Of a DNA stretch of 64,000 nucleotides, positions 11,900 through 26,800 are shown piece after piece. Under the pieces are notes generated by a model, which worked only from the letters and a program-made list of their open reading frames with translations, made no database searches and had not been told where the DNA came from. The translations under genes were made by a program, and so were the position numbers. The stretch covers positions 3,234,142 through 3,298,141 of the forward strand of contig JAEVLN010000005.1 of assembly GCA_018350325.1 (NCBI GenBank), read 5' to 3'. Numbering within the stretch: position 1 is the stretch's first letter; every line of letters begins with the position of its first letter. The DNA is from Globodera rostochiensis (Eukaryota > Nematoda > Chromadorea > Rhabditida > Heteroderidae).

Positions 11900-14800
11900 T
11901 CAGAAAAAATAAACAAACGCATTTAGTCTTCTCTTTTGTACCGTAATGTATTGAATGGCGGGAACGCGCACATTGGTGGGGCATTGATATTTGAGGACTT
12001 TTTGATTATTAACATCCTTGTCATGGCCGTTCAATGTCACATAAAATTCAGCTTCACCGTCTGTTTCGTGTACGTCAATTTTGAAGAAAAGTTTGAGGGG
12101 AAAAGACTTTTTCTGATCAGTTGTAGTCATGAAGGTGCTGCTGTTGGGCATCTGATCAATGGTCGAATTTAGTGTATATGACGAAGTTTGGGGAGCCATC
12201 AATGGATTTAAAGTGTCTGTGGAAAATTGCTCGATCAGATCCGTTGTGGGCGTGACGTCATTATCCTCCAACACTTTCAAATTCACCATATATTTGAAGC
12301 CGTAATTTGGCTCCGACCACGTTTTGTTGAGATTCTAAATAACTTGTTAATTGAAATTGAAAGCTCGGTTAGCCTCAGGTCAAACGGTCGAGTCCCAACT
12401 TGTGCCCAGACTTGGACTAGGCTCCGACCGGGTTTTCGGTCCAGTTTTTGGGGATTATTAGTAAAAATCAATTTGTTTTTGATTAAAATGATTAAAAACC
12501 ACTTTTCAATTTATTATTTAGAAAAGATTTTTAGGTTCAAATTCCAAAACTTTGTTTTATAAATAAATATATAATAAACTCACAACAAAGCTGTTGAAAA
12601 AAAGTATATCCGTGCTCAACTCCATCCACATCACAGTCGAACCAACTTAATATACATTTTGTAATTTTTTGGTTGATTTTTCTTTTAAATTATTTCAAAG
12701 TCCGGAGATTTTTCCGTTACTTGACCAATCCTTTGGACTTTACACTTTTTGTGATTTAATAAATGGTTTAGGCAGTCATTTCGAATGCCTAATCATGATG
12801 ATCAAAGCAAGTCTCAAAACTCCCAGAAGTGACGTTTTGCTTACAGAGGTCGTGAAACTCGAGCGCCTCGTTGAAGAATCTAATAGCAACTCTGGGCATC
12901 GGCGTCAGATTCTCTTCCAACGTAATGTTCACAAAGACGGAATAATTGGCTCGGTCCACTCCCTCTTGTTTGATCACTTGCGTAAAGTTAATGCGCTTCC
13001 ATGGGACGAGAATGCGCTTGCGACCGGGGTCGTTACATGTGTTTATATCCTCCAAATCTAACTCATCTTCCCTAGAAGAAGCCTTCACCACCCGAATGTT
13101 TTGAGTATCAAAAGTTGAGGCATTGACCTGTACAAAATGAGAAAAACCACCAGATTTTATAGTAAGAAGTAACTCGATTAGCATACACTGATTATCTTAC
13201 ACTAATATGGTCGATGGTCCACGGCGGAATAGGCAATGTAGAGATGCTTTTGTTGTATGGGTTGTAATATAGACACAATTTATACCAGTAATCTCCGTTG
13301 TTTTTTTTGCCGTAGAACCCATCTTTGCCCATCAGAATTTCCAACGTCGTTGGTTTCTCTGGTTTGATATTAAGTTCGTTGTTTCTGCTTTCAAATTTTT
13401 TTGTGTTTATTCCGGCTGCTTCCTCCTTCAAAGAAATTTACATTGGGTTGTGTAATATGTGAATTTTAATTGCCTTGTGCAAATGATGCGAACAAATGAT
13501 CAGGGCACGGGACCGGGAATCCCGTACTTTTCCCGCGGGAATCCCGTTCCCGCCAATCTCTATAAATCCCCCGTATTATAAACTAATCACTTACAAACTT
13601 TTGAGCATTTTTCGTCCTTGTTCTGCAAGTAGATTTCGATTGTTTTGTTGTCTGTGTTTACGTTGCCATTCAAAATGATCTTGTCGCCATAGTTCAGTAA
13701 AGTATTTTTCAACACATAGACGAATTTTGATTTTGTTGCCTAAACTTGCGCAAAAAATGTTAACATTTATCAATAGAGCTGGAATTTTTAGGGACTAAAA
13801 ACCCCAAAAAGTGGCAAAATAGGGACTAAAAATGTGCTAAAACTGACTATACAGTCAATTTTTGCGTTAAAACCTTTAAAATGCATCATTCTTATTTAAT
13901 TTTCTTCTTACGATGTAAATATAATATTTTTCACAAGTTTTGAAAAATTTTATGAAAAGTAACAAAAAAAAAATTTTCGGAAAATATCAATCTTTGGGGG
14001 GTGGATTTTTGGTCCAAGAAAAAGTCATTCTTAGGGAGTGCATTTTTGGGTAAAAAACATTTTTGGTTATAGGGGTAGATTTTCTCTTTTTTGCATTTTT
14101 TTAAAGAAATTTTGGAAAAATGCCGAGAATATTGCATTTTTTTTTCTTCAAATTTTGGCAAAAAGTGCCAAAATAGGGTCTAAAAACGCAAAAACGGCGA
14201 AATGGGGATTTTTAGGGACTAAAAAGTCGCTCTAATTTAAAATTTTTCAAAATGAATGCAATTTCTGTGCTTCTCTCGTCAACCCCTTTTCGTAAAAAAA
14301 GTGTTAAACCCTCGCAACAAACAAAAAAATAGGTTAAACCCTAAAAATCCCAGCTCTATTTATCAATCCTTTTAAATAATTCCAAATTACCGCAACTGCC
14401 GATGGCACGAACTTATCTTGCTCCAACAAATTAACATTTCCATCGAGCTATGAAATGATTTTTCAATAAATTATTGTAACTTTTTTTAATATTACCATGA
14501 CATGTTTGATCTCACAAACCGAAATTGAATTTGTGTAGTTGCCAAACAAATTTTCTCCGTTGACTTTTATTTCATAATATTTTTGTTCTACAATGAAGCG
14601 AAATTCGATTGCATTGCTTTTGTTGCAAATTTTGATTGGTGTTTCTTCTTCGTCGAAATGCCGCATGCCGCCCTTAATTAATAATAATTATATTAATTAG
14701 GAGTCGCGCCCTTAATAATAAGTCAGGGCTCTCAGAATGCTCTCTTTTTATGGCAAATGCCATAATTTTTGAATTTGCTATATTTCCACACTTCCATAAT

Positions 14801-17800
14801 TTGCCATATTTTTGAATTTTTGAAGAATTCCCAAAAAAAGGGCCTTTGATTCGCACAATTTGATGTTTGGTTGCAAATCTCTTAACAAATAAGAGTAAAA
14901 ACAATATTTTCTTGAGCCTCCACCCCCCACCATAGAAGCGAAGCAGACAAAAAACATTGGTTTTTTGAAAATTCGCCATAAAAATGCCTATTTTTGGAGC
15001 CGGTTGCCATATTTTCTCGAAGGTGATCTGAGAGCCCTGGCGGGACTGTCGGGGACGGGGTTACCTAAATCGGTCGGGCCGGGTAATTTTCAAAAATATA
15101 GGTAATGTGTTTGGGTTCTTTTCCGTTATGAGTCAACAAAAAAAAAAATTTATTTAGACAACACAAATGTGTTTCTAGGGGTATTTCGGGGTCGTAGAAT
15201 CCGAATCCGACCTCCATTTCAGCTTAATTCGAACCCCGGACCCGAATTCGAACATTTTTATAAAATTTATTTTTTTCACATTTTTCTATTTAAAATCGAC
15301 AATTTTTCCGCCATCCGATCCGTTCGTTCTCCGCAGCAGTTGAGGCAATGCTCGACTATTTGCTTGTTGTTTGCTCGAGATGATAACAAAGTTAAATGAC
15401 CTTTACCTCTCGATCTCGCTGACCTTTGCAATAGATGATAAGGCAATAAAATAATGAGAGATGGGGTGGACAACCAATTCCTCTTTTGCCATTTCCCGCA
15501 ATATGGCCCTGAACTATGACTCCCTAATTGCCCAAGTCCCCGATGAAAATTCCGCTATTGCGTTCTTTCAACAACGAGGTCTGCTCCACCAACAACGTAT
15601 TTGCGGGAATTGTGGGCATGAAGCATTGCTTAAAGACAGAGCGACGCATGGTCACATCATTAAGACTTGGCGTTGCTCCAACCGGGCCTGCAATTCGTCG
15701 AAAGGTCTTCGTAGTAACACCTGGTTTGATCCGTCAAAGCTGGAGTTCCACACAATTCTGAAGTTCATCTATTGGTGGTCACAGGAAGTGACGTCCGTTA
15801 AGTTTTGTGAGAAAGAATTGGGCATCTGGGCATAACGCCGTCGTTGACTGGAGCATGTTCATGCGCGAGGTGGCTGCAAACTACGTTTTGCAGCAACAAC
15901 AGAACCCTATTGGCGGCCAGAATATGACAGTGGAGATTGATGAAGCGCTCTTCACGAAGCGGAAGAGCCATCAAGGCCGACAACTGCCCGAACAATGGGT
16001 CTTCGGCGGTATCTGTAGGGAGACGCGTGAGTGTTTCTTGGTTGCCGTACCAGACCGAACTGCAGCCACACTTCTACCAATAATTGCTCAGCGGATTGCA
16101 GCAGGCACTACGATCCATTCGGACTGTTGGGCTGCATATAATCAGGTGGTTGAATTGAATGGTTTTTTGGAACGATAAAAATTGGCAGATTGCCGCTGGG
16201 GGACAGTTCCAGCATTTGCGTATAAACCATAGGCTCAACTTTGTTGACCCACAAACCGGCGCACATACTCAAACAATCGAGCGATTGTGGCGTGCGGCAA
16301 AACACCGAAATAAGGAGAAAAGTGGAACACATCGACAGATGTTGGACAGCTACTTCTGCGAGTTCCTATGGCGACACGACTGCAAGCGTCGGCATGTTGA
16401 TGTATTTGACGAGATTTTGCAAAACATCGTTCAATTTATGCCACCAAACTGATATTCTATTCTGCACAATACAAATTAAAAGCAAATTTAAATAGAAAAA
16501 TGTGAAAAAAATAAATTTTATAAAAATGTTCGAATTCGGGTCCGGGGTTCGAATTAAGCTGAAATGGAGGTCGGATTCGGATTCTACGACCCCGAAATAC
16601 CCCTAGAAACACATTTGTGTTGTCTAAATAAATTTTTTTTTTTTGTTGACTCATAACGGAAAAGAACCTGTGTTTGGTTTGAAAAAAAGCATTAGAGTTT
16701 CCACGCTTGCCATAATTTTGCTACATTTTAGAATTTTGTAAAAATTCCTCATTTCTTGAGGGATGAGGATTTCCCGAAAATAGTTTCTTTGATTTGAACA
16801 ATTTGGATTTAAAAAATGCCAAATTTTTAGATCCGGTTGCCATATTTTCTCCAAGGTGATCTGGCCTCCCTGTTCTGGGCGGGTTAGGGGGTCGGCGGTG
16901 CCGATAAGCGCTGAAAAAATTTTGAATTTCGGGGTCGGGGTGACACCCCTAAGATTAATTATGTGTAAAATATTAATTAGTTTGAATTAGTAAATTTTAA
17001 AATTTATTTCGTTTTTTTTTAATGTCAAAATTTTACATAATAAACTTTTAACGTGACATTGTAGCAAAAGTCCTGCAGATCAAACTGAATAATGAATTCC
17101 GTTCCTATGACTAAAAATTTTAAATTTATACAAATTTTTTTAAATAATTTTTAAAATTTTTCTTACTGGGTTCTTTGATTGGGCGCTCTTTGATTGGGCG
17201 CTTCAAATTCGAAAAAATGATTGAGAAGTTGCCTGTCGTTTGATTGTGGCGCTTTTGGAAACGGAATAAAAACTTTGAATTATTTCGAAGTTCTTTAATT
17301 GGGAAGGTGGTTGGAAGCTCGACAGGAGACTTTTCCAAAATGCTCTTAAAATTATTATAAAATTGAGATTTTAATTAATTTATTTATTTACTTTTACAGT
17401 ATCGTTTAATTTAATCGCTTTGGGCTCCTCAAAAAGCATCATTTGGCCGTTTAGCGTCAACTTAAAATTTTAAAAAATTATAATTAAATGTAATAGTGAT
17501 CAATGATCAGTGTGTCTTCAATGTCTTGCCTTGATCGATCTGTTTGCCCATTCAATTCCATCGAACCAATTCTTAGGCAAAAAAATGCCGCCCAACTGAG
17601 CGCCGTTTAGCTTAATGGCGAAGAAATGCTTGAAAAGGATAATTTCCATGTGCATTTTGTAGCTTCCACTGGCCAGTCGAGCATCTTTTATAACATACGG
17701 ATTTGTAACATTCGGATCCTCTAAATTCATTTAAATTTTACATAAAAATTAAAATTTAAATACTTCTGGGAAGAAGACATTCAAATGGTCGGTTGTGCCA

Positions 17801-20800
17801 ATTGAAAAGTTCATTAGAGCTGTGCCGCCTGAAATGTTGTTTGTAAATTCATTTTTGAAATTATTTTTGATTAAGTTAACTAGCGGTTTAGGTGCGCCTA
17901 ACGGCGCACCAACCGCTAGAAGTACGGATATGTTATGCACAGATTTGATTGAAATACTTCAACGCTTTTTATCCTTGGAATTTTCTTCTTTTGACATTTT
18001 CCCTTTTTGGCACTTTTTCATCTTGGCGTTTTATCCTTTTGACATTTTCCAACTTTTAGCTTTACCCACTTATGGCACATTCCCCGCTTTTGCTTTTTCC
18101 CCCTTGGCATTTCACTTTTTGGCACTTTTCATTTTGGCATTTTCATCTTATGGCAGATTTTCCTTTTTGGCACTTTTCCTGCTTGGCACTTTTCCCTCCT
18201 GACATTTCTCCCTTTTACCTTTTTCCACTTTGGGCACTTTTCCCTTATTCAAATTTTGCTTTTTGGCACTTTTGACGCATTCTTTTTGGCATTTTCTCTC
18301 TTTTCTCTTTTGGAACTTTCTCGCCTGGCACTTTTCCCCGCTTTTGGCTTTTCCCCCGTGGCATTTCACCTTTTTGAACTTTTCCTTTTGGCACCGTTCC
18401 CTTTTTGGATTTTGCCTTTTGGCACTTTTCCCTCTTGACATTTTCTCCCTTTTTACCTTTTTCCCCTTTAGGCACTTTTCCCTTTTGGCATTTTTCCTTT
18501 TGGCATTTTTCCCTCTTGACATTTTCTCCCTATTTACCTTTTTCCCCTTTAGGCACTTTTCCCTTTTGGCATTTTTCTTTTTGGCACTTTTCCCTCTTGA
18601 CATTTTCTCCCTTTTTACCTTTTTCCCCTTTAGGCACTTTTCCCTTTTGGCATTTTGCCTTTTGGCACTTTTCCCTCTTGACATTTTCTCCCTTTTTACC
18701 TTTTTCCCCTTTAGGCACTTTTCCCTCTTGGCATTTTGCCTTTTGGCACTTTTCCCTCTTGACATTTTCTCCCTTTTTACCTTTTTCCCCTTTAGGCACT
18801 TTTCCCTTTTGGCATTTTTCCTTTTGGCATTTTTCCCTCTTGACATTTTCTCCCTATTTACCTTTTTCCCCTTTAGGCACTTTTCCCTTTTGGCATTTTT
18901 CTTTTTGGCACCGTTCCCTCTTGGCATTTTGCCTTTTGGCACTTTTCCCTCTCGGCACTGTTTCCCCGCTTTTGGCTTTTCCCCCGTGGCATTTCACCTT
19001 TTTGCACTTTTCCTTTTGGCACCGTTCCCTCTTGGCATTTTGCCTTTTGGCACTTTTCCCTCTCGGCACTGTTTCCCCGCTTTTGGCTTTTCCCCCGTGG
19101 CATTTCACCTTTTTGCACTTTTCCTTTTGGCACCGTTCCCTCTTGGCATTTTGCCTTTTGGCACTTTTCCCTCTTGACATTTTCTCCCTTTTTACCTTTT
19201 TCCCCTTTAGGCACTTTTCCCTTTTGGCATTTTTCCTTTTGGCATTTTTCCCTCTTGACATTTTCTCCCTATTTACCTTTTTCCCCTTTAGGCACTTTTC
19301 CCTTTTGGCATTTTTCTTTTTGGCACCGTTCCCTCTTGGCATTTTCCCCGCTTTTAGCTTTTTTCCCGTGGCATTTCACCTTTTTGCACTTTTCCTTTTA
19401 GCACCGTTCCCTCTTGGCATTTTGCCTTTTGGCACTTTTCCCTCTCGGCACCGCCGCTTTTGGCTTTTCCCCCGTAGCATTTTTTTTTTGCACTTTTTCC
19501 TTTGGCACCGTTCTTTTTTGGCATTTTGCCTTTTGGCACTTTTCCCTCTTGACATTTTCTCCCTTTTTACCTTTTTCCCCTTTAGGCACTTTTCCCTTTT
19601 GGCATTTTGCCTTTTGGCACTTTTCCCTCTTGACATTTTCTCCCTTTTTACCTTTTTCCCCTTTAGGCACTTTTCCCTCTTGGCATTTTGCCTTTTGGCA
19701 CTTTTCCCTCTTGACATTTTCTCCCTTTTTACCTTTTTCCCCTTTAGGCACTTTTCCCTTTTGGCATTTTGCCTTTTGGCACTTTTCCCTCTTGACATTT
19801 TCTCCCTTTTTACCTTTTTCCCCTTTAGGCACTTTTCCCTCTTGGCATTTTGCCTTTTGGCACTTTTCCCTCTTGACATTTTCTCCCTTTTTACCTTTTT
19901 CCCCTTTAGGCACTTTTCCCTTTTGGCATTTTTCCTTTTGGCATTTTTCCCTCTTGACATTTTCTCCCTATTTACCTTTTTCCCCTTTAGGCACTTTTCC
20001 CTTTTGGCATTTTTCTTTTTGGCACCGTTCCCTCTTGGCATTTTGCCTTTTTGGCACTTTTCCCTCTCGGCACCGTTTTTTCGCTTTTGGCTTTTCCCCG
20101 TAGCATTTTTTTTTGCACTTTTTCCTTTGGCACCGTTCTTTTTTGGCATTTTGCCTTTTGGCACTTTTCCCTTTTGGCATTGTTCCTTTTGGCATTTTTC
20201 CCTCTTGACATTTTCTCCCTATTTACCTTTTTCCCCTTTAGGCACTTTTCCCTTTTGGCATTTTTCTTTTTGGCACCGTTCCCTCTTGGCATTTTCCCCG
20301 CTTTTAGCTTTTTTCCCGTGGCATTTCACCTTTTTGCACTTTTCCTTTTAGCACCGTTCCCTCTTGGCATTTTGCCTTTTGGCACTTTTCCCTCTCGGCA
20401 CCGTTTTTACGCTTTTGGCTTTTCCCCCGTAGCATTTTTTTTTTGCACTTTTTCCTTTGGCACCGTTCTTTTTTGGCATTTTGCCTTTTGGCACTTTTCC
20501 CTCTTGACATTTTCTCCCTTTTTACCTTTTTCCCCTTTAGGCACTTTTCCCTTTTGGCATTTTTCCTTCTTGACATTTTCTCCCTATTTACCTTTTTCCC
20601 CTTTTTGCACTTTTCCTTTTGGCACCGTTCCCTTTTGGCATTTTGCCTTTTGGCACTTTTCCCTCTTGACATTTTCTCCCTTTTTACCTTTTTCCCCTTT
20701 AGGCACTTTCCCGCTTGGCATTTTCCCCGCGTTTGGCTTTTCTCCCGTGGCATTTCACCTTTTTGCATTTTTCCTTTGGCACCGGTTCCTCTTGGCATTT

Positions 20801-23800
20801 TGCCTTTTGGCACTTTTCCCCGCTTTTGGCATTTCTCCCGTGGCATTTCACCTTTTTGCACTTTTCCTTTTGGCACCGTTTCCTTTTGACATTTTCTCCC
20901 TTTTTACCTTTTGGCACTTTCCCGCTTGGCATTTTCCCGCGTTTGGCTTTTCTCCCGTGGCATTTCACCTTTTTGCACTTTTCCTTTTGGCACCGTTCCC
21001 TCTTGGCATTTTGCCTTTTGGCACTTTTCCCTCTCGGCACTGTTTCCCCGCTTTTGGCTTTTCCCCCGTGGCATTTCACCTTTTTTGCACTTTTTCCTTT
21101 GGCACCGTTCCCTCTTGGCATTTTGCCTTTTGGCACTTTTCCCTCTCGGCACTGTTTCCCCGCTTTTGGCTTTTCCCCCGTGGCATTTCACCTTTTTGCA
21201 CTTTTCCTTTTGGCACCGTTCCCTCTTGGCATTTTGCCTTTTGGCACTTTTCCCTCTCGGCACTGTTTCCCCGCTTTTGGCTTTTCCCCCGTGGCATTTC
21301 ACCTTTTTGCACTTTTCCTTTTGGCACCGTTCCCTCTTGGCATTTTGCCTTTTGGCACTTTTCCCTCTTGACATTTTCTCCCTTTTTACCTTTTTCCCCT
21401 TTAGGCACTTTTCCCTTTTGGCATTTTTCCTTTTGGCATTTTTCCCTCTTGACATTTTCTCCCTATTTACCTTTTTCCCCTTTAGGCACTTTTCCCTTTT
21501 GGCATTTTTCTTTTTGGCACCGTTCCCTCTTGGCATTTCCCCGCTTTTAGCTTTTTTCCCGTGGCATTTCACCTTTTTGCACTTTTCCTTTTAGCACCGT
21601 TCCCTCTTGGCATTTTGCCTTTTGGCACTTTTCCCTCTCGGCACCGCCGCTTTTGGCTTTTCCCCCGTAGCATTTTTTTTTTGCACTTTTTCCTTTGGCA
21701 CCGTTCTTTTTTGGCATTTTGCCTTTTGGCACTTTTCCCTCTTGACATTTTCTCCCTTTTTACCTTTTTCCCCTTTAGGCACTTTTCCCTTTTGGCATTT
21801 TGCCTTTTGGCACTTTTCCCTCTTGACATTTTCTCCCTTTTTACCTTTTTCCCCTTTAGGCACTTTCCCGCTTGGCATTTTCCCCGCGTTTGGCTTTTCT
21901 CCCGTGGCATTTCACCTTTTTGCATTTTTCCTTTGGCACCGGTTCCTCTTGGCATTTTGCCTTTTGGCACTTTTCCCCGCTTTTGGCATTTCTCCCGTGG
22001 CATTTCACCTTTTTGCACTTTTCCTTTTGGCACCGTTTCCTTTTGACATTTTCTCCCTTTTTACCTTTTGGCACTTTCCCGCTTGGCATTTTCCCGCGTT
22101 TGGCTTTTCTCCCGTGGCATTTCACCTTTTTGCACTTTTCCTTTTGGCACCGTTCCCTCTTGGCATTTTGCCTTTTGGCACTTTTCCCTCTCGGCACTGT
22201 TTCCCCGCTTTTGGCTTTTCCCCCGTGGCATTTCACCTTTTTTGCACTTTTTCCTTTGGCACCGTTCCCTCTTGGCATTTTGCCTTTTGGCACTTTTCCC
22301 TCTCGGCACTGTTTCCCCGCTTTTGGCTTTTCCCCCGTGGCATTTCACCTTTTTGCACTTTTCCTTTTGGCACCGTTCCCTCTTGGCATTTTGCCTTTTG
22401 GCACTTTTCCCTCTCGGCACTGTTTCCCCGCTTTTGGCTTTTCCCCCGTGGCATTTCACCTTTTTGCACTTTTCCTTTTGGCACCGTTCCCTCTTGGCAT
22501 TTTGCCTTTTGGCACTTTTCCCTCTTGACATTTTCTCCCTTTTTACCTTTTTCCCCTTTAGGCACTTTTCCCTTTTGGCATTTTTCCTTTTGGCATTTTT
22601 CCCTCTTGACATTTTCTCCCTATTTACCTTTTTCCCCTTTAGGCACTTTTCCCTTTTGGCATTTTTCTTTTTGGCACCGTTCCCTCTTGGCATTTCCCCG
22701 CTTTTAGCTTTTTTCCCGTGGCATTTCACCTTTTTGCACTTTTCCTTTTAGCACCGTTCCCTCTTGGCATTTTGCCTTTTGGCACTTTTCCCTCTCGGCA
22801 CCGCCGCTTTTGGCTTTTCCCCCGTAGCATTTTTTTTTTTGCACTTTTTCCTTTGGCACCGTTCTTTTTTGGCATTTTGCCTTTTGGCACTTTTCCCTCT
22901 TGACATTTTCTCCCTTTTTACCTTTTTCCCCTTTAGGCACTTTTCCCTTTTGGCATTTTGCCTTTTGGCACTTTTCCCTCTTGACATTTTCTCCCTTTTT
23001 ACCTTTTTCCCCTTTAGGCACTTTTCCCTCTTGGCATTTTGCCTTTTGGCACTTTTCCCTCTTGACATTTTCTCCCTTTTTACCTTTTTCCCCTTTAGGC
23101 ACTTTTCCCTTTTGGCATTTTGCCTTTTGGCACTTTTCCCTCTTGACATTTTCTCCCTTTTTACCTTTTTCCCCTTTAGGCACTTTTCCCTCTTGGCATT
23201 TTGCCTTTTGGCACTTTTCCCTCTTGACATTTTCTCCCTTTTTACCTTTTTCCCCTTTAGGCACTTTTCCCTTTTGGCATTTTTCCTTTTGGCATTTTTC
23301 CTTCTTGACATTTTCTCCCTATTTACCTTTTTCCCCTTTAGGCACTTTTCCCTTTTGGCATTTTTCTTTTTGGCACCGTTCCCTCTTGGCATTTTGCCTT
23401 TTGGCACTTTTCCCTCTCGGCACCGTTTTTCCGCTTTTGGCTTTTCCCCCGTAGCATTTTTTTTTGCACTTTTTCCTTTGGCACCGTTCTTTTTTGGCAT
23501 TTTGCCTTTTGGCACTTTTCCCTTTTGGCATTGTTCCTTTTGGCATTTTTCCCTCTTGACATTTTCTCCCTATTTACCTTTTTCCCCTTTAGGCACTTTC
23601 CCGCTTGGCATTTTCCCCGCGTTTGGCTTTTCTCCCGTGGCATTTCACCTTTTTGCATTTTTCCTTTGGCACCGGTTCCTCTTGGCATTTTGCCTTTTGG
23701 CACTTTTCCCCGCTTTTGGCATTTCTCCCGTGGCATTTCACCTTTTTGCACTTTTCCTTTTGGCACCGTTTCCTTTTGACATTTTCTCCCTTTTTACCTT

Positions 23801-26800
23801 TTGGCACTTTCCCGCTTGGCATTTTCCCGCGTTTGGCTTTTCTCCCGTGGCATTTCACCTTTTTGCACTTTTCCTTTTGGCACCGTTCCCTCTTGGCATT
23901 TTGCCTTTTGGCACTTTTCCCTCTCGGCACTGTTTCCCCGCTTTTGGCTTTTCCCCCGTGGCATTTCACCTTTTTTGCACTTTTTCCTTTGGCACCGTTC
24001 CCTCTTTGCATTTTGCCTTTTGGCACTTTTCCCTCTCGGCACTGTTTCCCCGCTTTTGGCTTTTCCCCCGTGGCATTTCACCTTTTTGCACTTTTCCTTT
24101 TGGCATTTTTCCCTCTTGACATTTTCTCCCTATTTACCTTTTTCCCCTTTAGGCACTTTTCCCTTTTGGCATTTTTCTTTTTGGCACCGTTCCCTCTTGG
24201 CATTTCCCCGCTTTTAGCTTTTTTCCCGTGGCATTTCACCTTTTTGCACTTTTCCTTTTAGCACCGTTCCCTCTTGGCATTTTGCCTTTTGGCACTTTTC
24301 CCTCTCGGCACCGCCGCTTTTGGCTTTTCCCCCGTAGCATTTTTTTTTTTGCACTTTTTCCTTTGGCACCGTTCTTTTTTGGCATTTTGCCTTTTGGCAC
24401 TTTTCCCTCTTGACATTTTCTCCCTTTTTACCTTTTTCCCCTTTAGGCACTTTTCCCTTTTGGCATTTTGCCTTTTGGCACTTTTCCCTCTTGACATTTT
24501 CTCCCTTTTTACCTTTTTCCCCTTTAGGCACTTTTCCCTCTTGGCATTTTGCCTTTTGGCACTTTTCCCTCTTGACATTTTCTCCCTTTTTACCTTTTTC
24601 CCCTTTAGGCACTTTTCCCTTTTGGCATTTTGCCTTTTGGCACTTTTCCCTCTTGACATTTTCTCCCTTTTTACCTTTTTCCCCTTTAGGCACTTTTCCC
24701 TCTTGGCATTTTGCCTTTTGGCACTTTTCCCTCTTGACATTTTCTCCCTTTTTACCTTTTTCCCCTTTAGGCACTTTTCCCTTTTGGCATTTTTCCTTTT
24801 GGCATTTTTCCTTCTTGACATTTTCTCCCTATTTACCTTTTTCCCCTTTAGGCACTTTTCCCTTTTGGCATTTTTCTTTTTGGCACCGTTCCCTCTTGGC
24901 ATTTTGCCTTTTGGCACTTTTCCCTCTCGGCACCGTTTTTCCGCTTTTGGCTTTTCCCCCGTAGCATTTTTTTTTGCACTTTTTCCTTTGGCACCGTTCT
25001 TTTTTGGCATTTTGCCTTTTGGCACTTTTCCCTTTTGGCATTGTTCCTTTTGGCATTTTTCCCTCTTGACATTTTCTCCCTATTTACCTTTTTCCCCTTT
25101 AGGCACTTTCCCGCTTGGCATTTTCCCCGCGTTTGGCTTTTCTCCCGTGGCATTTCACCTTTTTGCATTTTTCCTTTGGCACCGGTTCCTCTTGGCATTT
25201 TGCCTTTTGGCACTTTTCCCCGCTTTTGGCATTTCTCCCGTGGCATTTCACCTTTTTGCACTTTTCCTTTTGGCACCGTTTCCTTTTGACATTTTCTCCC
25301 TTTTTACCTTTTGGCACTTTCCCGCTTGGCATTTTCCCGCGTTTGGCTTTTCTCCCGTGGCATTTCACCTTTTTGCACTTTTCCTTTTGGCACCGTTCCC
25401 TCTTGGCATTTTGCCTTTTGGCACTTTTCCCTCTCGGCACTGTTTCCCCGCTTTTGGCTTTTCCCCCGTGGCATTTCACCTTTTTTGCACTTTTTCCTTT
25501 GGCACCGTTCCCTCTTTGCATTTTGCCTTTTGGCACTTTTCCCTCTCGGCACTGTTTCCCCGCTTTTGGCTTTTCCCCCGTGGCATTTCACCTTTTTGCA
25601 CTTTTCCTTTTGGCACCGTTCCCTCTTGGCATTTTGCCTTTTGGCACTTTTCCCTCTCGGCACTGTTTCCCCGCTTTTGGCTTTTCCCCCGTGGCATTTC
25701 ACCTTTTTGCACTTTTCCTTTTGGCACCGTTCCCTCTTGGCATTTTGCCTTTTGGCACTTTTCCCTCTTGACATTTTCTCCCTTTTTACCTTTTTCCCCT
25801 TTAGGCACTTTTCCCTTTTGGCATTTTTCCTTTTGGCATTTTTCCCTCTTGACATTTTCTCCCTATTTACCTTTTTCCCCTTTAGGCACTTTTCCCTTTT
25901 GGCATTTTTCTTTTTGGCACCGTTCCCTCTTGGCATTTCCCCGCTTTTAGCTTTTTTCCCGTGGCATTTCACCTTTTTGCACTTTTCCTTTTAGCACCGT
26001 TCCCTCTTGGCATTTTGCCTTTTGGCACTTTTCCCTCTCGGCACCGCCGCTTTTGGCTTTTCCCCCGTAGCATTTTTTTTTGCACTTTTTCCTTTGGCAC
26101 CGTTCTTTTTTGGCATTTTGCCTTTTGGCACTTTTCCCTCTTGACATTTTCTCCCTTTTTACCTTTTTCCCCTTTAGGCACTTTTCCCTTTTGGCATTTT
26201 GCCTTTTGGCACTTTTCCCTCTTGACATTTTCTCCCTTTTTACCTTTTTCCCCTTTAGGCACTTTTCCCTCTTGGCATTTTGCCTTTTGGCACTTTTCCC
26301 TCTTGACATTTTCTCCCTTTTTACCTTTTTCCCCTTTAGGCACTTTTCCCTTTTGGCATTTTGCCTTTTGGCACTTTTCCCTCTTGACATTTTCTCCCTT
26401 TTTACCTTTTTCCCCTTTAGGCACTTTTCCCTCTTGGCATTTTGCCTTTTGGCACTTTTCCCTCTTGACATTTTCTCCCTTTTTACCTTTTTCCCCTTTA
26501 GGCACTTTTCCCTTTTGGCATTTTTCCTTTTGGCATTTTTCCTTCTTGACATTTTCTCCCTATTTACCTTTTTCCCCTTTAGGCACTTTTCCCTTTTGGC
26601 ATTTTTCTTTTTGGCACCGTTCCCTCTTGGCATTTTGCCTTTTGGCACTTTTCCCTCTCGGCACCGTTTTTCCGCTTTTGGCTTTTCCCCCGTAGCATTT
26701 TTTTTTGCACTTTTTCCTTTGGCACCGTTCTTTTTTGGCATTTTGCCTTTTGGCACTTTTCCCTTTTGGCATTGTTCCTTTTGGCATTTTTCCCTCTTGA

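Noticed and set aside
15169..15399. Paired frames starting MFLGVFRGRRIRIRPPF at 15169 (+) and 16654 (-)
   Set aside because: Identical because they lie in the two inverted terminal repeats of the Merlin element; not a protein gene.
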